From NCBI RefSeq assembly GCF_029784155.1, contig NC_073691.1, positions 119,474,226-119,538,225 on the forward strand: a stretch of 64,000 nucleotides of DNA, given 5' to 3'. Each line of letters starts with the position of its first letter. Position 1 is the first letter of the stretch. Position numbers and translations under genes: made by a program. This document shows, piece by piece, positions 32,961 to 44,389 of the stretch. The notes under the pieces were generated by a model that saw only the letters and a list, made by a program, of their open reading frames with translations, did not search any database and had not been told where the DNA came from. The stretch comes from Uranotaenia lowii. Taxonomy: Eukaryota; Arthropoda; Insecta; Diptera; Culicidae.

Positions 32961-33609
32961 TGTGCCGTTAATCATCATTAATTTGTTTTAATTTCGCGTT
33001 TAATCTCCCCAAAGACACAACAACTAATTAATATTCCAACCATCGATCAATATGATCGATCTAAACGGTTTCATTTTAACAACCCTTGCGTAAAGCTCTT
33101 TAATTTGGCCTTTTTCGCGAAATTTTACTAGTTCATGGTAAATATTTCATAGTTACTAGTGTTGGTAACTATAACTTATAAATATTTTAAAACTTCTAAC
33201 ATTCATTTTAATAACCCTCCCACCAATCCCGTTGCGCGCTACAAACTGTTTAACCAATTCTATTAATTAAATTATTCGTACAGATTTCTTAATCGCCCCC
33301 AAAACACGAATCACACGGCCCACACACCGTGTGCTAAAGAGAGCCGCCGTGTGCTCACGGTAGATGCTCGGTGTTCCTAAACGCACGCGGCTAGATAAAC
33401 GCAAACGCAGTTTTCGAACCGCTCGAGCTCTCGAATAGACGCGCGCAAATTCGCTCAGCTCAAAAATTTTCAATCTGCGTTTTGGTCGCAAATTTCTCGA
33501 GAGAATTTCGAGCAATCAAATGTGCCCGTGAACCGAGAACGAAAGAGCTGCGTTTTATTTACTCTTTCTCATTCGACGCACTCCTGCGTGTTGAACCCTG
33601 TTTGTACTA

Positions 33610-34250
33610 GATATACACGGAATCGAAAAACGAGATTTCACGGACGAACGTTTTAAACAGATTTTTTCACTAGATTCAAAATTTGCTCCATTTACTACTC
33701 CAGTGTACTAAATTACAAACGAATACACCCATGGTTTCTGTAGGTCAGTGTACTAAATGAATTCACCCATGATTTTTTATATTTCAGACCTTTGAAATAC
33801 ATACACCCTGTCAGCCGATTTAGGTTTTACAGACTGAATAAAAGTGGATAGCTCAAATTGATTAATCGGTTGGCCCTGAGTTGTGATTATTTTTGTATAT
33901 TTTCCTCTCTCATGCCCAATCATTATTCCTTTGACGCGATGCGTTTTGATCTTGCTGGCTGCAACGTATGTAGTTGAAGCTACGCCCAGACAACCAGAAC
34001 TCGTATTTTGTTTTACAGATTATATCATATAGAATGTTATTTAAACTCATTTTCGTATATCTGCACTTACAATGTGCGGCCATTGCATATTCTTTGTCGT
34101 ATTTGAATGCATTGACTTTGGCTCCTTAAAGCCTAATGGTATGAGCCGTTTCAATTAGAGATATTATTTTGAAAAAAAAAACTATAGATTATCATTTATC
34201 ATCTAGTACCAGGCTAAGCAGATAAGTTGACTCGAATCTTAACAGATCCA
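33610..34250. other. Unassigned AT-rich DNA
   Basis: No features recognised. Confidence 0.45.
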
Positions 34251-34255
34251 GCCAA

Positions 34256-34450
34256 CTTATCTACTTTACCGACGACATTGACATAGTCGGCAGACCATCT
34301 GCGGCGATGGAGAAGATCACCGCAAACTAAAACGCCAAGCAGGAAGGATTGGGTTGATGATTAATACGTCTATGACGAAATTTATTCTGGGCTGCGAATC
34401 CGACATAGTTACCTTTCACGACCCCCATTAGACCGGTTGTTCTCTACGGT
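34256..34450 (+). pseudogene. Short reverse-transcriptase relic
   Basis: The plus strand reads LIYFTDDIDIVGR (the catalytic YADD-type box), then after a frameshift RIGLMINTSMTKFIL, then RPVVLYG. These are consecutive RT blocks typical of RTE-like or related LINEs. Both ends are lost and an in-frame stop interrupts it. Too short to name a clade. Confidence 0.65.
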
Positions 34451-34459
34451 ATTAATTTT

Positions 34460-35045
34460 AATGAATTTAGCTAGTAATTTTTTTTTGTAGTATTTTTTTC
34501 TCTTAAATGTACCCATATGTTTCTTCTTTAAACACATTTTTGACAGAAAAAAAAAAATTAACTTAACCAAAAGCTACTGCAATTGGTTTTTTATGCGTAA
34601 TGAGATCACCAATTTATAAAAAACCATTAATTTTCAAACGTTTTTATTTGATTTTATCATTAAGTTGTTGTAATTGAACCCTTTTTCTTAAAATCTTCTT
34701 TTTTTTAGAAATTTTTAAATAACTGGTGAAACCAATTAATTTTGTGACTATGTCAATTTGCCAACATTTTTTTCGAAATTCAGGGAGCTTGGAAATGAAA
34801 ATCAGGATAAATCCAAAGACGAAAGCAACTGTTAAATCACATACAAGCGGATCATACTGACTTTTTGGAATTAGAACATCAGTTCCCCTTTTAATTTAAA
34901 TGGCATTTTGGTAAGAAAACGTCAGTGCGGTACTAAAGTGTCAGTTCGGAAATTTTCTTCTTTTTCAGCCCCTTGGATAAATCAGGCTAACAAAAAATTA
35001 TCGAGCAGAGTGTCTTTTTTAGTCACCGTTGTAAAGTTTTGTGAT
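34460..35045. other. Unassigned AT-rich DNA
   Basis: No features recognised. Confidence 0.45.
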
Positions 35046-35050
35046 ACTGA

Positions 35051-35147
35051 TACACAGTACCGCTCATAAATATTTTAAATAAGCTACATGCTCACTATCA
35101 CTTCATCCTTTAAACGCGATATTTTTTGTTTTCATGTCTTTTATTCA
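35051..35147. repeat. Fragment of the ACAGTACCG-ended MITE family
   Basis: ACAGTACCGCTCATAA followed by GCTCACTATCACTTC matches the left end of the copy at 12333. The DD37D element begins immediately afterwards, so it probably inserted into this MITE. Confidence 0.5.
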
Positions 35148-35149
35148 TA

Positions 35150-36418
35150 CAGGGCCCGGCAATTGAAGTGCTACATTGAAATAAACATATAAATTGATCA
35201 AAACAACAACTTTTTATTTAAAATTCATTCAATTTCTCTAGAAAACAAATAACTTTTTCAAAATGCACTGGTAAAGTTCGACTTGTTCGCCCTTGAGTTT
35301 AACCACTCGCCGCAGACTGTCGAGGAACGCATCGTATGAGGCCCGCAGGTGTTCTTGTGGTATTTTACCCCAGGCTGCCACGAGATGTCGCTTCAGGACC
35401 TCCACACCTTCATGTTTCTTAGAGCAGACTTCGGCCTTCAACATACTCCAAACAGCGAAGTCCATAAGGTTCAGGTCTGGCGAATTCGCCGTACACTCGG
35501 AGCTCGAAATGAACCCTGGAAAATGTTGCGCGATCCAAAGTTGGATTTTCTTCGCTTTGTGAGGCGGCGCCGAGTCCTGTTGGAAAACCTAATCCCTGGA
35601 ACCAAAATGTCGACGTGCCCACGGTTCGACGACGTTCTGTAGAACTAGTTCCCAATATGTATTTTGGTTGATCTTCACTCCTTCAGGGACAAAAACCAGC
35701 GGAGTCCGGCCATCACGGGTGATTCCGACCCAAACCATCACCGATGCTGGTCTCTGTCGCCGAGTGGCCGTCAGCAAGTCGGCATGGCTTCGTGATCTGT
35801 CTGGCAACCAAACTCGTCGGTAAACACGATATTCTTCAACCTTCCTTCCACGGCCCTCTTCAGCAGCGCCTTCGCTCTTTTTACCCGTTCTTGTTTCTGC
35901 TTCACCGTAAGGTCTTGAACCTTTTGGATCTTGTAGGGCTTGGTCTGAAGTTTATCTTTCAGGATCCGACAGAGACTTCGACTCGATATGTTGAGATCCT
36001 CTGCCAATTTAGTGGCTCTACAACGAGGATTTCTCTTAAGGCGCTTCTTGACGATCTTCAACATGGCAGTTGTCACCACAGTAGGTCGGCGTTCCCCACC
36101 ATACCGTTTTTTGGCACTTCTGGTCTCCAGATATATTTTAACTGTACGGTATACTAAACTTCTGCACACATTTATATTGGACAGCTCACGAACTATGTCC
36201 TTCTGCCGTTTGCCAGCTAGGAACAAGGCAACCACAGCACTACGTTTCTGTTCGAGATCTATTTTTCCGGATAACACCTGATTACAAAAGTAACACTTAC
36301 ATCCAATGATAGCTAAGACTTAATGTAAACAAAGCAACGAAGGGTCGTTCAATACTATTTCGTGTGCAACGAAATAATTACTGTTGAAGTAATGTAGCAG
36401 TTCAATTGCCGGACCTTG
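35150..36418 (-). mobile_element. Full-length DD37D mariner-like element, inactive
   Basis: It measures 1,269 bp between TA duplications (35148-35149 and 36419-36420). The inverted ends share CCGGCAATTGAA.TGCTACATT. The transposase reads on the minus strand with 37 residues between the second and third catalytic Asp, fitting the DD37D (maT-like) group. Confidence 0.9.
35238..36277 (-). pseudogene. DD37D transposase pseudogene
   Basis: The ATG at 36277 leads into a helix-turn-helix N-terminus (LEQKRSAVVALFLAGKRQKD) and a second HTH (RATKLAEDLNISSRSLCRIL). The first catalytic Asp is in IVFTDE. After a frameshift near 35818 come ASVMVWVGI and LVFVPEGVKIN; after further shifts near 35600 and 35480 come FQQDSAPPHKAKK (second Asp) and NSPDLNLMDFAVW (third Asp). 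The C-terminus ends at 35238. At least three frameshifts inactivate it, but all catalytic residues remain. Confidence 0.87.
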
Positions 36419-36424
36419 TATTTC

Positions 36425-37130
36425 CTATCAAAGTTTGACCAGGTATTACACGTTTAGCTGATGAAATATATTGTTTTCAAATATGTGATATGTGATTCAG
36501 CAGTTATTTTGAAAATTTACCTTTTTGGACTTGTTTTATTTAAATTGTAATATTTGAGATGTTAATCAAAGCCTTTTGCAAAAAATCATAATAGTACCTA
36601 CCTACATATGTAGTTCTCGCGATGTTAAGCTGAAATGTGGCGGATTTGAGGTTTCGTAGAAATAGATACGCGAAACCAGTTTTATAAACATGAAACAAAA
36701 ATTCTATTTTTTATACAAATGCGAACGAATGTTTGCATAAGACAGTCATATTATTCAGTCATTAATTCTCTAGTCAATTAATTTTGATAAAAGGTACATT
36801 TGGCTTGGTTTTTGACTTTGAAACTCAAATAAATTGTTCATTCCGTTTCTATACTCATTATTTTGAACATTATGCAATTGACAGATTGTTGGGCGAAAAC
36901 ATTAAATGTTTTTCCGTAAAACGTCCAGCTTTCGCAATATTTAAGATAAATATTGTAGTTTGAATGATTTTTTAAATATATTACTTACAAATACTGTTAC
37001 ATATATATGTACTCACATACGTTTTAGAAATGTGACGATTTTTAATTTTTTCCATACATTAATTGTTGCAAATTTGTTACTTTATGAAACGAAGGGTTAA
37101 AATTAACTTATGTTTAAATTAAAACTATGT
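36425..37130. other. Unassigned AT-rich DNA
   Basis: No features recognised; it may include the 3' tail of LINE C. Confidence 0.45.
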
Positions 37131-37135
37131 TAAAA

Positions 37136-38239
37136 CTAGGGAACGTTACGTATTGCAACATATTTAAACATTGATTTGGATACATTGAAGTCAAACAAGT
37201 GTGAAACATCGTTGAAGACTTGACAACATCGATTCAGCGGGTGGTTTTGTCCAAAAACTGTTCTGCTTCTAGGTAGCCAAAGGGTGGTTTTATCACGCAA
37301 ACGGCGGGCTGGGGCGTGCAAACTCAAGCTTTGGAGCAATTGTGGACAGTCTACAGCGTTTGTCAGGATATCTTATACAAACATTCGCTGCAAATATGTT
37401 CTTCTTTTGCCTAGGGACGGTATAGACAATAGAGCACACCTTTGTGGGTAGGGTGGTAGCCTTACAGGGTCTCGCCATGGCAGTTGACGCAACGCGTAAC
37501 GAAGAAATTTTCTCTGAATTCGTTCGACTCGTTCGATATGAACAGAGTGGTAGGGTGCCCAAACTGGTGCCGCATACTCCAAGACACTTCGCACCAAAGA
37601 GCAGAACACTGTCTTGAGAGCGTATGGGTCCTCAAAGCTCAAAGTATTTCGTCGCAGGCATCCAAACAAAGCGAAGGCTTTAGCTGTTGTTGTTGCGATA
37701 TGCTGATTAAACGAGATTTTCTGATCAAAGGTTACACCAAGATCCTTAATTGTGACAACTCTTTCGAGCGGAGTGGCACCAAAAGCGTAATCGAAGACCA
37801 AAGAGTTTCTGGTTCTAAAAAAGCTGATGCACTTGCACTTATCAGCGTTTACTTCCATTCCATGTTTTCCACACCATGCGAGAAGTCTGTTAAGGTCTTC
37901 TTGGAGCGCAGCGCAGTCCACTCTTGAGTCAACGATCCGGTAGATTTACAAATCATCTGCGAACAGTAGTTTTGGCGATTGAAGGACGGTTGCTAAGTCA
38001 TTTATGAAAATCACAAAAATAAGTGGTCCTAAGTGACTACCTTGCGGGACACCAGACGGCATAGTAAACATAGAGGAGTGAATTCCTCGGATATTTACGA
38101 AGCCTTGACGATTAAGCAGGTAAGAGTGCAACCATTTGCTTACCCATTCAGGGAAACCATAGCGTTTTATTTTCTCCATCACGACCATATGAGGTACTTT
38201 GTCGAAGGCCTTGGCAAAGTCGACGTATATTGAGTCCAC
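37136..38239 (-). pseudogene. LINE C: 5'-truncated reverse transcriptase, two nonsense codons
   Basis: A single minus-strand frame runs from 38239 to 37136 with only two in-frame TAA codons, at about 37944-37946 (just after the catalytic box) and 37373-37375. It reads YVDFAKAFDKVPH, SGVPQGSHLGPLIF, LLFADDL, CKCISFFR, IKDLGVTFD, VRSVLEYAAPVW and LPPYPQRCALL. These match a Jockey/I-superfamily LINE (possibly the mosquito Loner type) and closely resemble LINE D at 55.7-59.1 kb. The endonuclease and N-terminal RT are absent; the copy stops at the heptanucleotide array. Confidence 0.87.
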
Positions 38240-38251
38240 TTGCAGTTTTTA

Positions 38252-38870
38252 GAATTTATAATTTGGAATTTAGAATTTAGAATTTCGAATTTCGAATTAA
38301 GAATTTAGAATTTAGGATTATGAATTTAGAATTTAGAATTTAGAATTTAGAATTTAGAATTTAGAATTTAGAATTTAGAATTTAGAATTTAGAATTTAGA
38401 ATTTAGAATTTAGAATTTAGAATTTAGAATTTAGAATTTAGAATTTAGAATTTAGAATTTAGAATTTAGAATTTAGGATTTAGAATTAAGAATTAAGAGT
38501 TTAGAATTTAGAATTTAGAATTTGAAATTTGAAAGTAAGAATTTAGAATTAGAATTTAGAATTTAATAGTAAAATTTAGAATTAAGAAGTATTAAGAATT
38601 AAGAATTTAGAATCAAGGAATCAAGAATTGAGAAGTTAGAATTTAGAATATAGAATTTATAATTTAAAACTTTGAATTAAGAATTTAAAAATACGAATAA
38701 AGAATTTAGAATTAGGAATTCAGAATTCAGAATTCAGAATTGAGAATTTAGAATAAAGAATTTATATTTAAAAACCTAGAATTAAAAATTAAGAATTGAG
38801 AACTAAGAAGTAAGAATTCAGAATTCATGAATTAAAATTTCGAATTGAGGTTTAGAAGTTTGAATAAGAT
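38252..38870. repeat. (TTTAGAA)n heptanucleotide satellite
   Basis: Perfect AATTTAG units from about 38326 to 38475, fading into imperfect AATTTAGAA/AATTAAGAA variants on both sides. Confidence 0.95.
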
Positions 38871-38879
38871 TTCAACAAA

Positions 38880-39380
38880 AAAATTGTTCTAGTGGACAAA
38901 GACCAAACCCCCACGCTTCGTGAAAAAGAGTGGAAATTAAACTCTTTAATTTGTCCGTTTATTTATCCACGCAATGTGCAAAAGTTCACTTTTTTACTAA
39001 CTACATAAATGCTGAATGATCTTATTCGAATATAAATTGAAATAAAATCCTAAGAAAACAAACCATCAGCGAGCGCGGGGGCTAAAACATGCACATGATA
39101 AGCCGAAAAACAAGCACCTGATGGCGCAATTCTTTATGTGTTTCGACATTCACTTGCGAATCAATTCATCCAACGAACGTCGTGGTGAAAATAAAAAACG
39201 ATCCAATTGAACGCGGCGAATGTTTCGGGCTTCGTTTCGTTCACCCAAACGTATTCAAAGTTCATGCCTTCGGGATTGCAATCGTTAGTGTTCATTCTGG
39301 TGTGTGAACTTTTTCCTTTCCCGATTGCTTCGATTGGCAGTTAGAACTGAATGAGTTCACCACGGATTGCAGATTGAATG
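38880..39380. other. Unassigned DNA between two satellites
   Basis: Slightly GC-richer than the flanks; no gene or RNA recognised. Confidence 0.45.
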
Positions 39381-39589
39381 TACACCTAGGTTTTTTTTTA
39401 CGCGGTTTTTTTTTACACGTTTTTTTTTACACGGCTTTTTTTACACGGTTTTCGGGAATTAACACGGTTTTTTTTTACACGGTTTTCGCGAATTAACACG
39501 GTTTTTGAGAGAAAATATTCAAAGGTCCTTTTCAAAGGAAAACACTTAGAATGTTTTTGAAGTTGGGGAAATCTTAGCTCTGAGACTAA

Positions 39590-40560
39590 GAACGTGAAAC
39601 ATGAGACCCCTGAGACCTGAGACATGAGACTTGAGACCTGAGACCTGAGACATGAGACCTGAGACCTGAGACATTAGACCTGAGACTTGAGACCTGAAAT
39701 ATGAGACTTGAGTTCTCAGACACGAGACATAAGACATTAGACCTGAGACATGAGACCTGAGACCTGAGGCATGAGACATCAGACCTGATGTCATGACATG
39801 AGACATGAGACCGGAAATATGAGACCTGAGACCTCAGACACGAGACACGAGACATGAGACTTTAGACCTGAGACATGAGACCTGAGACCTGAGACCTGAG
39901 ACCTGAGACATGAGACATGAGACATTAGACCTGAGACATTAGACATGAGACATGATACATGAGACATTAGACCTGAGACATTAGACATGAGACATGAGAC
40001 CTGAGACCTGAGACATGAGACCTGAGACATGAGACCTGAGACATGAGACCTGAGACATGAGACATTAGACATTAGACATGAGACATGAGACATGAGACCT
40101 GAGACATGAGACATGAGACATGAGACATGAGACATGAGACATTAGACATTAGACCTGAGACATGAGACATTAGACCTGAGACCTGAGACCTGAGACCTGA
40201 GACCTGAGACATGAGACCTGAGACATTAGACATAAGACATGAGACTTGAGACCTGAGACATGAGACATTAGGCATTAGACTTGAGACATTAGACCTGAGA
40301 CATGAGACATTAGACATTAGACATTAGACATGAGACATGAGACATGAGACATGAGACATGAGACATGAGACATGAGACGTGAGACATGAGACAAGAGACA
40401 TGAGACCTGAGACCTGAGACCTGAGACATGAGTCCTGAGACATGAGACCTGAGACATGAGACATGAGACATAAGACCTGAGATATGAGACATGAGACATT
40501 AGACCTGAGACATTAGACCTGAGACATTAGACCTGAGACCGGAGACTTGAGACCTGAGAC
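39590..40560 (+). repeat. Heptanucleotide array, GAGACAT orientation
   Basis: Units of 7 bp alternate among three main forms, ATGAGAC, CTGAGAC and ATTAGAC. Three units make 21 bases, so every frame on the minus strand stays open and translates as Met-Ser-His/Gln/Asn-Val-Ser repeats; these are not genes. Confidence 0.95.
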
Positions 40561-40562
40561 CC

Positions 40563-41570
40563 ATGCCTCATGTCTCATGTCTCATGTTTTATGTCTAATG
40601 TCTAATGTCTTATGTCTCATGTCTAATGTCTAATGTCTCAAGTCTCATGTCTCATGTCTAATGTCTCAGGTCTAATGTCTCATGTCTCATGTCTCATGTT
40701 TAATGTCTAATGTCTAATGTCTACTGTCTAATGTCTAATGTCTAATGTCTAATGTCTAATGTCTAATGTCTAATGTCTCATGTCTCAGGTCTCAAGTCTC
40801 AAGTCTCATGTCTCATGTCTAATGTCTCATGTCTCATGTCTAATGTCTCATGTTTTATGTCTAATGTCTAATGTCTTATGTCTTATGTCTAATGTCTAAT
40901 GTCTCAAGTCTCAAGTCTCATGTCTCATGTCTAATGTCTCATGTCTCATGTCTCATGTTTAATGTCTAATGTCTAATGTCTAATGTCTAATGTCTATTGT
41001 CTAATGTCTAATGTCTAATGTCTAATGTCGAATGTCTCATGTCTAATGTCTAATGTCTCATGTCTCATGTCTCAGGTCTCAAGTCTCAAGTCTCATGTCC
41101 AATGTCTCATGTCTCATGTCTCATGTCTCATGTCTAATGTCTAATGTCTAATGTCTCATGTCTCATGTCTCAGGTCTAATGTCTCATGTCTCTTGTCTCA
41201 TGTCTCAGGTCTCAAGTCACATGTCTCATGTCTCATGTCGCATGTCTCATGTCTCATGTCTCATGTCTCATGTCTAATGTCTAATGTCTAATGTCTAATG
41301 TCTCATGTCTCATGTCTCATGTCTAATGTCTCAGGTCTCATGTCTCAGGTCTCAGGTCTCATGTCTCAGGACTCAGGTCTCATGTCTCATGTCTAATGTC
41401 TCAAGTCTCATGTATTGTGTCTCAGGTCTCAGGTCTCAGGTCTCAGGTCTCAGGTGTCATGTCGAAAGTCTCAGGTCTCACGTATCAGTTCTCAGGTCTC
41501 ATGTCTCAATTGTCAGGTCTCAAGTCTAAGGTACCAGTTCGCAAGTCTCAGATCTCAGGTCTCATGTGTT
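40563..41570 (-). repeat. Heptanucleotide array, ATGTCTC orientation
   Basis: The same three heptamer forms, reverse-complemented (GTCTCAT, GTCTCAG, GTCTAAT). The array resumes after the inserted element at 42555-42645. The GTCTAAT form is more common here than its partner in the left arm. Confidence 0.95.
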
Positions 41571-41577
41571 AAGTATA

Positions 41578-42552
41578 GGGGAGAATGAGGATACTTGATC
41601 CCAGGGGATACTTGATCCTTTAGCTATATCTCGAAACTGGAATGTCTTACAAATATCAAATGTTCTAGAAAAATGTGCCAAAATGAGCAAAATAACAATG
41701 CTTCTAATTTAAAAAATTTTAACAAAATAATTGTTTGAGTAATTGAACTTTGTTTGAAAAATTTCACAAAATGTAACTTGAAGATCTTTTTTCATCACTT
41801 TAAAATGTTCCTTACTTGGGAAAATTATGAAAAAAATATTTGTTCCAATGAATCAATCGTTCGAGCGTAAAATGAACTTCATAATGCAATATTTTCAAAG
41901 CAATGGAAAACTCTCAACTTTTTTCAGAAAAAGTTTTCTAAAATGTTGATTATGGGTACAATTGATCCCCTAGAGTTGGGTACAATTGATCCCCCTTCCA
42001 AACGGCATATTCTTCTTCTGAATTGATCGTTATGATTGCTGATTACGAAATTACTAATATTCATCCAAAAACTAATATTTATCAAACAATTGTCTGAAGA
42101 AAAGTGCAAAAATAATTAATTTTCTCTTAATTATAAAAAATAGCGCCTTTAAGTATGCAATGATATTAGCGTTTAGACAAAGTTATAGAATTTTCTTCTT
42201 ATGTCTGCTATAAATTGTGAAATGAGAACAAACATGACCAAAATAGTTAATAAACATTCTATCTTGGGGTTTTGTTTGATTTTTATACAAGGATTAGGGC
42301 TTCCTGAATAAAAGATCAAGTCTCCTTCAATAGGGGATCAAGTCTCCCCTAACTTCAGAAAAATCGCAATTTTTTTACTCCCACGAAAATGCTTCTAGTT
42401 CATCAACGGGTTCAAGTATCGTTCTAATTTTTGCAGCATAGAAACTTGAAGTTACTAGCTATAAGAAACTGGCAAAGACGACGAGTTGCTAATTTTTTCC
42501 AAAAAGATATGATGAAAATAAGAAAAGGGGATCAAGTATCCCCACTCTCCCC
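41578..42552. mobile_element. 975-bp TA-flanked element with GATCAAGTATCCCC subterminal repeats
   Basis: It sits inside the heptanucleotide array between TA dinucleotides (41576-41577 and 42553-42554). The ends are GGGGAGAATGAGGATACTT and CAAGTATCCCCACTCTCCCC, roughly inverted. The word GGGGATCAAGT or its complement recurs several times near both ends and internally (for example about 41964, 41987 and 42335). No transposase is seen. A partial second copy lies at 25957-26466. Confidence 0.82.
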
Positions 42553-42799
42553 TAAAGTCTCAAGTTTCAGGTCTCAAATCCCATGTCTCAGGTGTCATGT
42601 CTAAGGTCTAAAGTGTCTAGTTACATGTCTTCTTGTTTCAAGTTTCAAAGCCGCATAAATTTAAAGTTCGTTTTTTACACGGTTTTCCGCAATTAGCACG
42701 GTTTTTTTTACACGGTTTTCGGGAATTAACACGGTTTTTTTTTACACGGTTTTTTTTACGCGGTACGTATATCAGTGTAAAAAAAGACCTAGGTGTACT

Positions 42800-43405
42800 T
42801 CGATCCGATTTTTTCCATGCCTGGAAATGTCTAATTGACTCAGATAAAGGTGCGTTAACACAAGGCTATAAAATTAAAATTTTTCCGAAGTTACAAAAAT
42901 GTGAAAATAGGTTTTAACTAATTTTGAGGCGCAACCAAAAAAAAGCAATTTTGAATTGTTTTCTATCAACTCTGGTTTTCGAAATAACTTTTGAAATTAG
43001 ATAAAAATCATTTAAGGAATTTTTGCACTTTTCCACAAAACTGTAGAACAAAACATAATTTTTAAATTATAGTTTTTACACAATAATCAAGTTCCCCGAA
43101 GACCGCAAGTAATTTTGACTTTGAAATTACAGTCATTTTTTTTGCTTTTCGTTCTTCCCCGTTCTGTTAATGCGGAGTTCAAATGAAATTTCAAACCACA
43201 ATGAATTTTAGATATTTTTTAAAGTATATGCTAAAACGCTTTGCAGCCTTTAACAATAAATTAACAAATTATAAAAAGCTATCGACTAATGATTTATCAT
43301 AAAACCGATTTTTTAAATATTCGCCTTAATAGAAAAAAATAGTTGCGATGGACTAAATCTGGCCAAAGGTTCCAGTCTGAACACCAAAATCTTCTATGAC
43401 TAGAC
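42800..43405. other. Unassigned AT-rich DNA
   Basis: No features recognised. Confidence 0.45.
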
Positions 43406-43408
43406 ATA

Positions 43409-44194
43409 CAGTGAGCGAAATAAGAATAGCACCACTATGTGTTTTGCTTGTTAAAATATGAATACTTGAAAAATACGAAAATTTTCTTCCACAGTTTGTT
43501 CTGAATTGCTTAAGGGATAAATCAAGCATAAGTTCACTTTTTTTGGACGTAGCAATTGGCGTTGAGGACCAAAAATGTGAAAAAAGGGTGCGAAATAAGA
43601 ATAGCACCACTTGAGTTTTTCAACAAAAACAAGATTATTTTTCAAAATTTACTGTATAAAAGTGAAAAATAATGCTTCTACGAATTATTTGAATAGATAA
43701 CTGCATTTTAAGGAGTTTTCCATCAAATCAATGTTTCATCATTTTGCATCATACTTATGAATATTAATGAAGAAATCAAGCAGTTTGATACAGTTTTAAG
43801 GCTCATATATCAAATTACTTAACGCTAGAGGAGCATCTCTTAAAACCCCCTTTTAAAACCTTTGAAAACCTTTGGAATTCTGGAAAACTCCTTAAAATGC
43901 AGTTATCTATTCAAATAATTCGTAGAAGCATTATTTTTCACATTTACACAGTAAATTTTGAAAAATAATCTTGTATTTGTTGAAAAACTCAAGTGGTGCT
44001 ATTCTTATTTCGCACCCTTTTTTCACATTTTTGGTCCTCAACGCCAATTGCTACGTCCAAAAAAAGTAAACTTATGCTTGATTTATCCGTTAAGCAATTC
44101 AGAACAAACTGTGGAAGAAAATTTTCGTATTTTTCAAGTATTCATATTTTAACAAGTAAAATACATAGTGGTGCTATTCTTATTTCGCTCACTG
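43409..44194. mobile_element. 786-bp palindromic Tc1/mariner-type MITE
   Basis: TA duplications at 43407-43408 and 44195-44196. Ends CAGTGAGCGAAATAAGAATA and reverse complement. The arms (about 43409-43725 and 43880-44194) are almost identical in reverse complement, so the same 64-residue translation appears on both strands; it is not a protein. A second GCGAAATAAGAATAGCACCAC lies inside each arm, about 180 bp from the end. The central ~150 bp is unique. Confidence 0.9.
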
Positions 44195-44389
44195 TATAAA
44201 ACATTGATAAAAGTTTTGAATCCAACAGAGTGTGAAGTTATTGAGTTCAATATTGGAGTGACGACCGCGCGCTGCGAACGCTGAATTTCTATTGAGTTTT
44301 AAACGAATCTGTTCAAAGTTCCGCTAACTGAAACATTTTTGGTTTTTTTTAATAAACCGGACAAAAATATTTAGATATTCTGGTGATTT

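Larger units (their letters stand above)
28392..33600. mobile_element. 5.2-kb hAT-like fold-back element built from an inverted satellite
   Basis: Both ends carry CAGGGTTCAACA in inverted orientation. The element is flanked by a perfect 8-bp duplication, TTTGTACT (28384-28391 and 33601-33608). Eight-base duplications and CAG-type ends fit hAT elements; P-type elements also make 8-bp duplications. There is no transposase. The whole element is an inverted repeat. Outside the satellite, the flanking arms (about 28780-29200 and 32975-33290) still align in reverse complement, for example GGCGGGAGGATTA against TAACCCTCCCACC and AACTAGTAAAATT against AATTTTACTAGTT. The centre of symmetry is about 31466. 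The outermost ~350 bases of each end are GC-rich with repeated GCGGCTCTC-like words, possible transposase-binding sites. Confidence 0.85.
39383..42795. mobile_element. TA-flanked fold-back element built from an inverted 7-bp satellite
   Basis: TA flanks both ends (39381-39382 and 42796-42797) and the ends read CACCTAGGT followed by a T-run, in inverted orientation. Next to each end are blocks of TTTTTTTACACGG and CGGGAATTAACACGG (39391-39507 and 42666-42780). Unusually, these blocks run in the same direction at both ends. The interior is a heptanucleotide satellite that reads GAGACAT on the left and ATGTCTC on the right, switching at about 40561. A separate 975-bp element is inserted in the right arm. 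No transposase. Confidence 0.75.

Noticed and set aside
35293..36281. Plus-strand open frames across the DD37D element
   Set aside because: They are antisense shadows of the transposase.
38252..38870. (TTTAGAA)n as telomeric repeat
   Set aside because: It resembles the plant TTTAGGG repeat only in length. The array is short, internal and flanked by ordinary repeats, and flies do not use such telomeres.
39413..41529. Many long open frames translating as Met-Ser-His-Val-Ser repeats
   Set aside because: They arise because a 7-bp unit gives a 21-base, stop-free pattern in several frames. They follow the array, not a protein.
43353..44199. Identical 64-residue frames on both strands
   Set aside because: They are the two arms of a palindromic MITE read in opposite directions.
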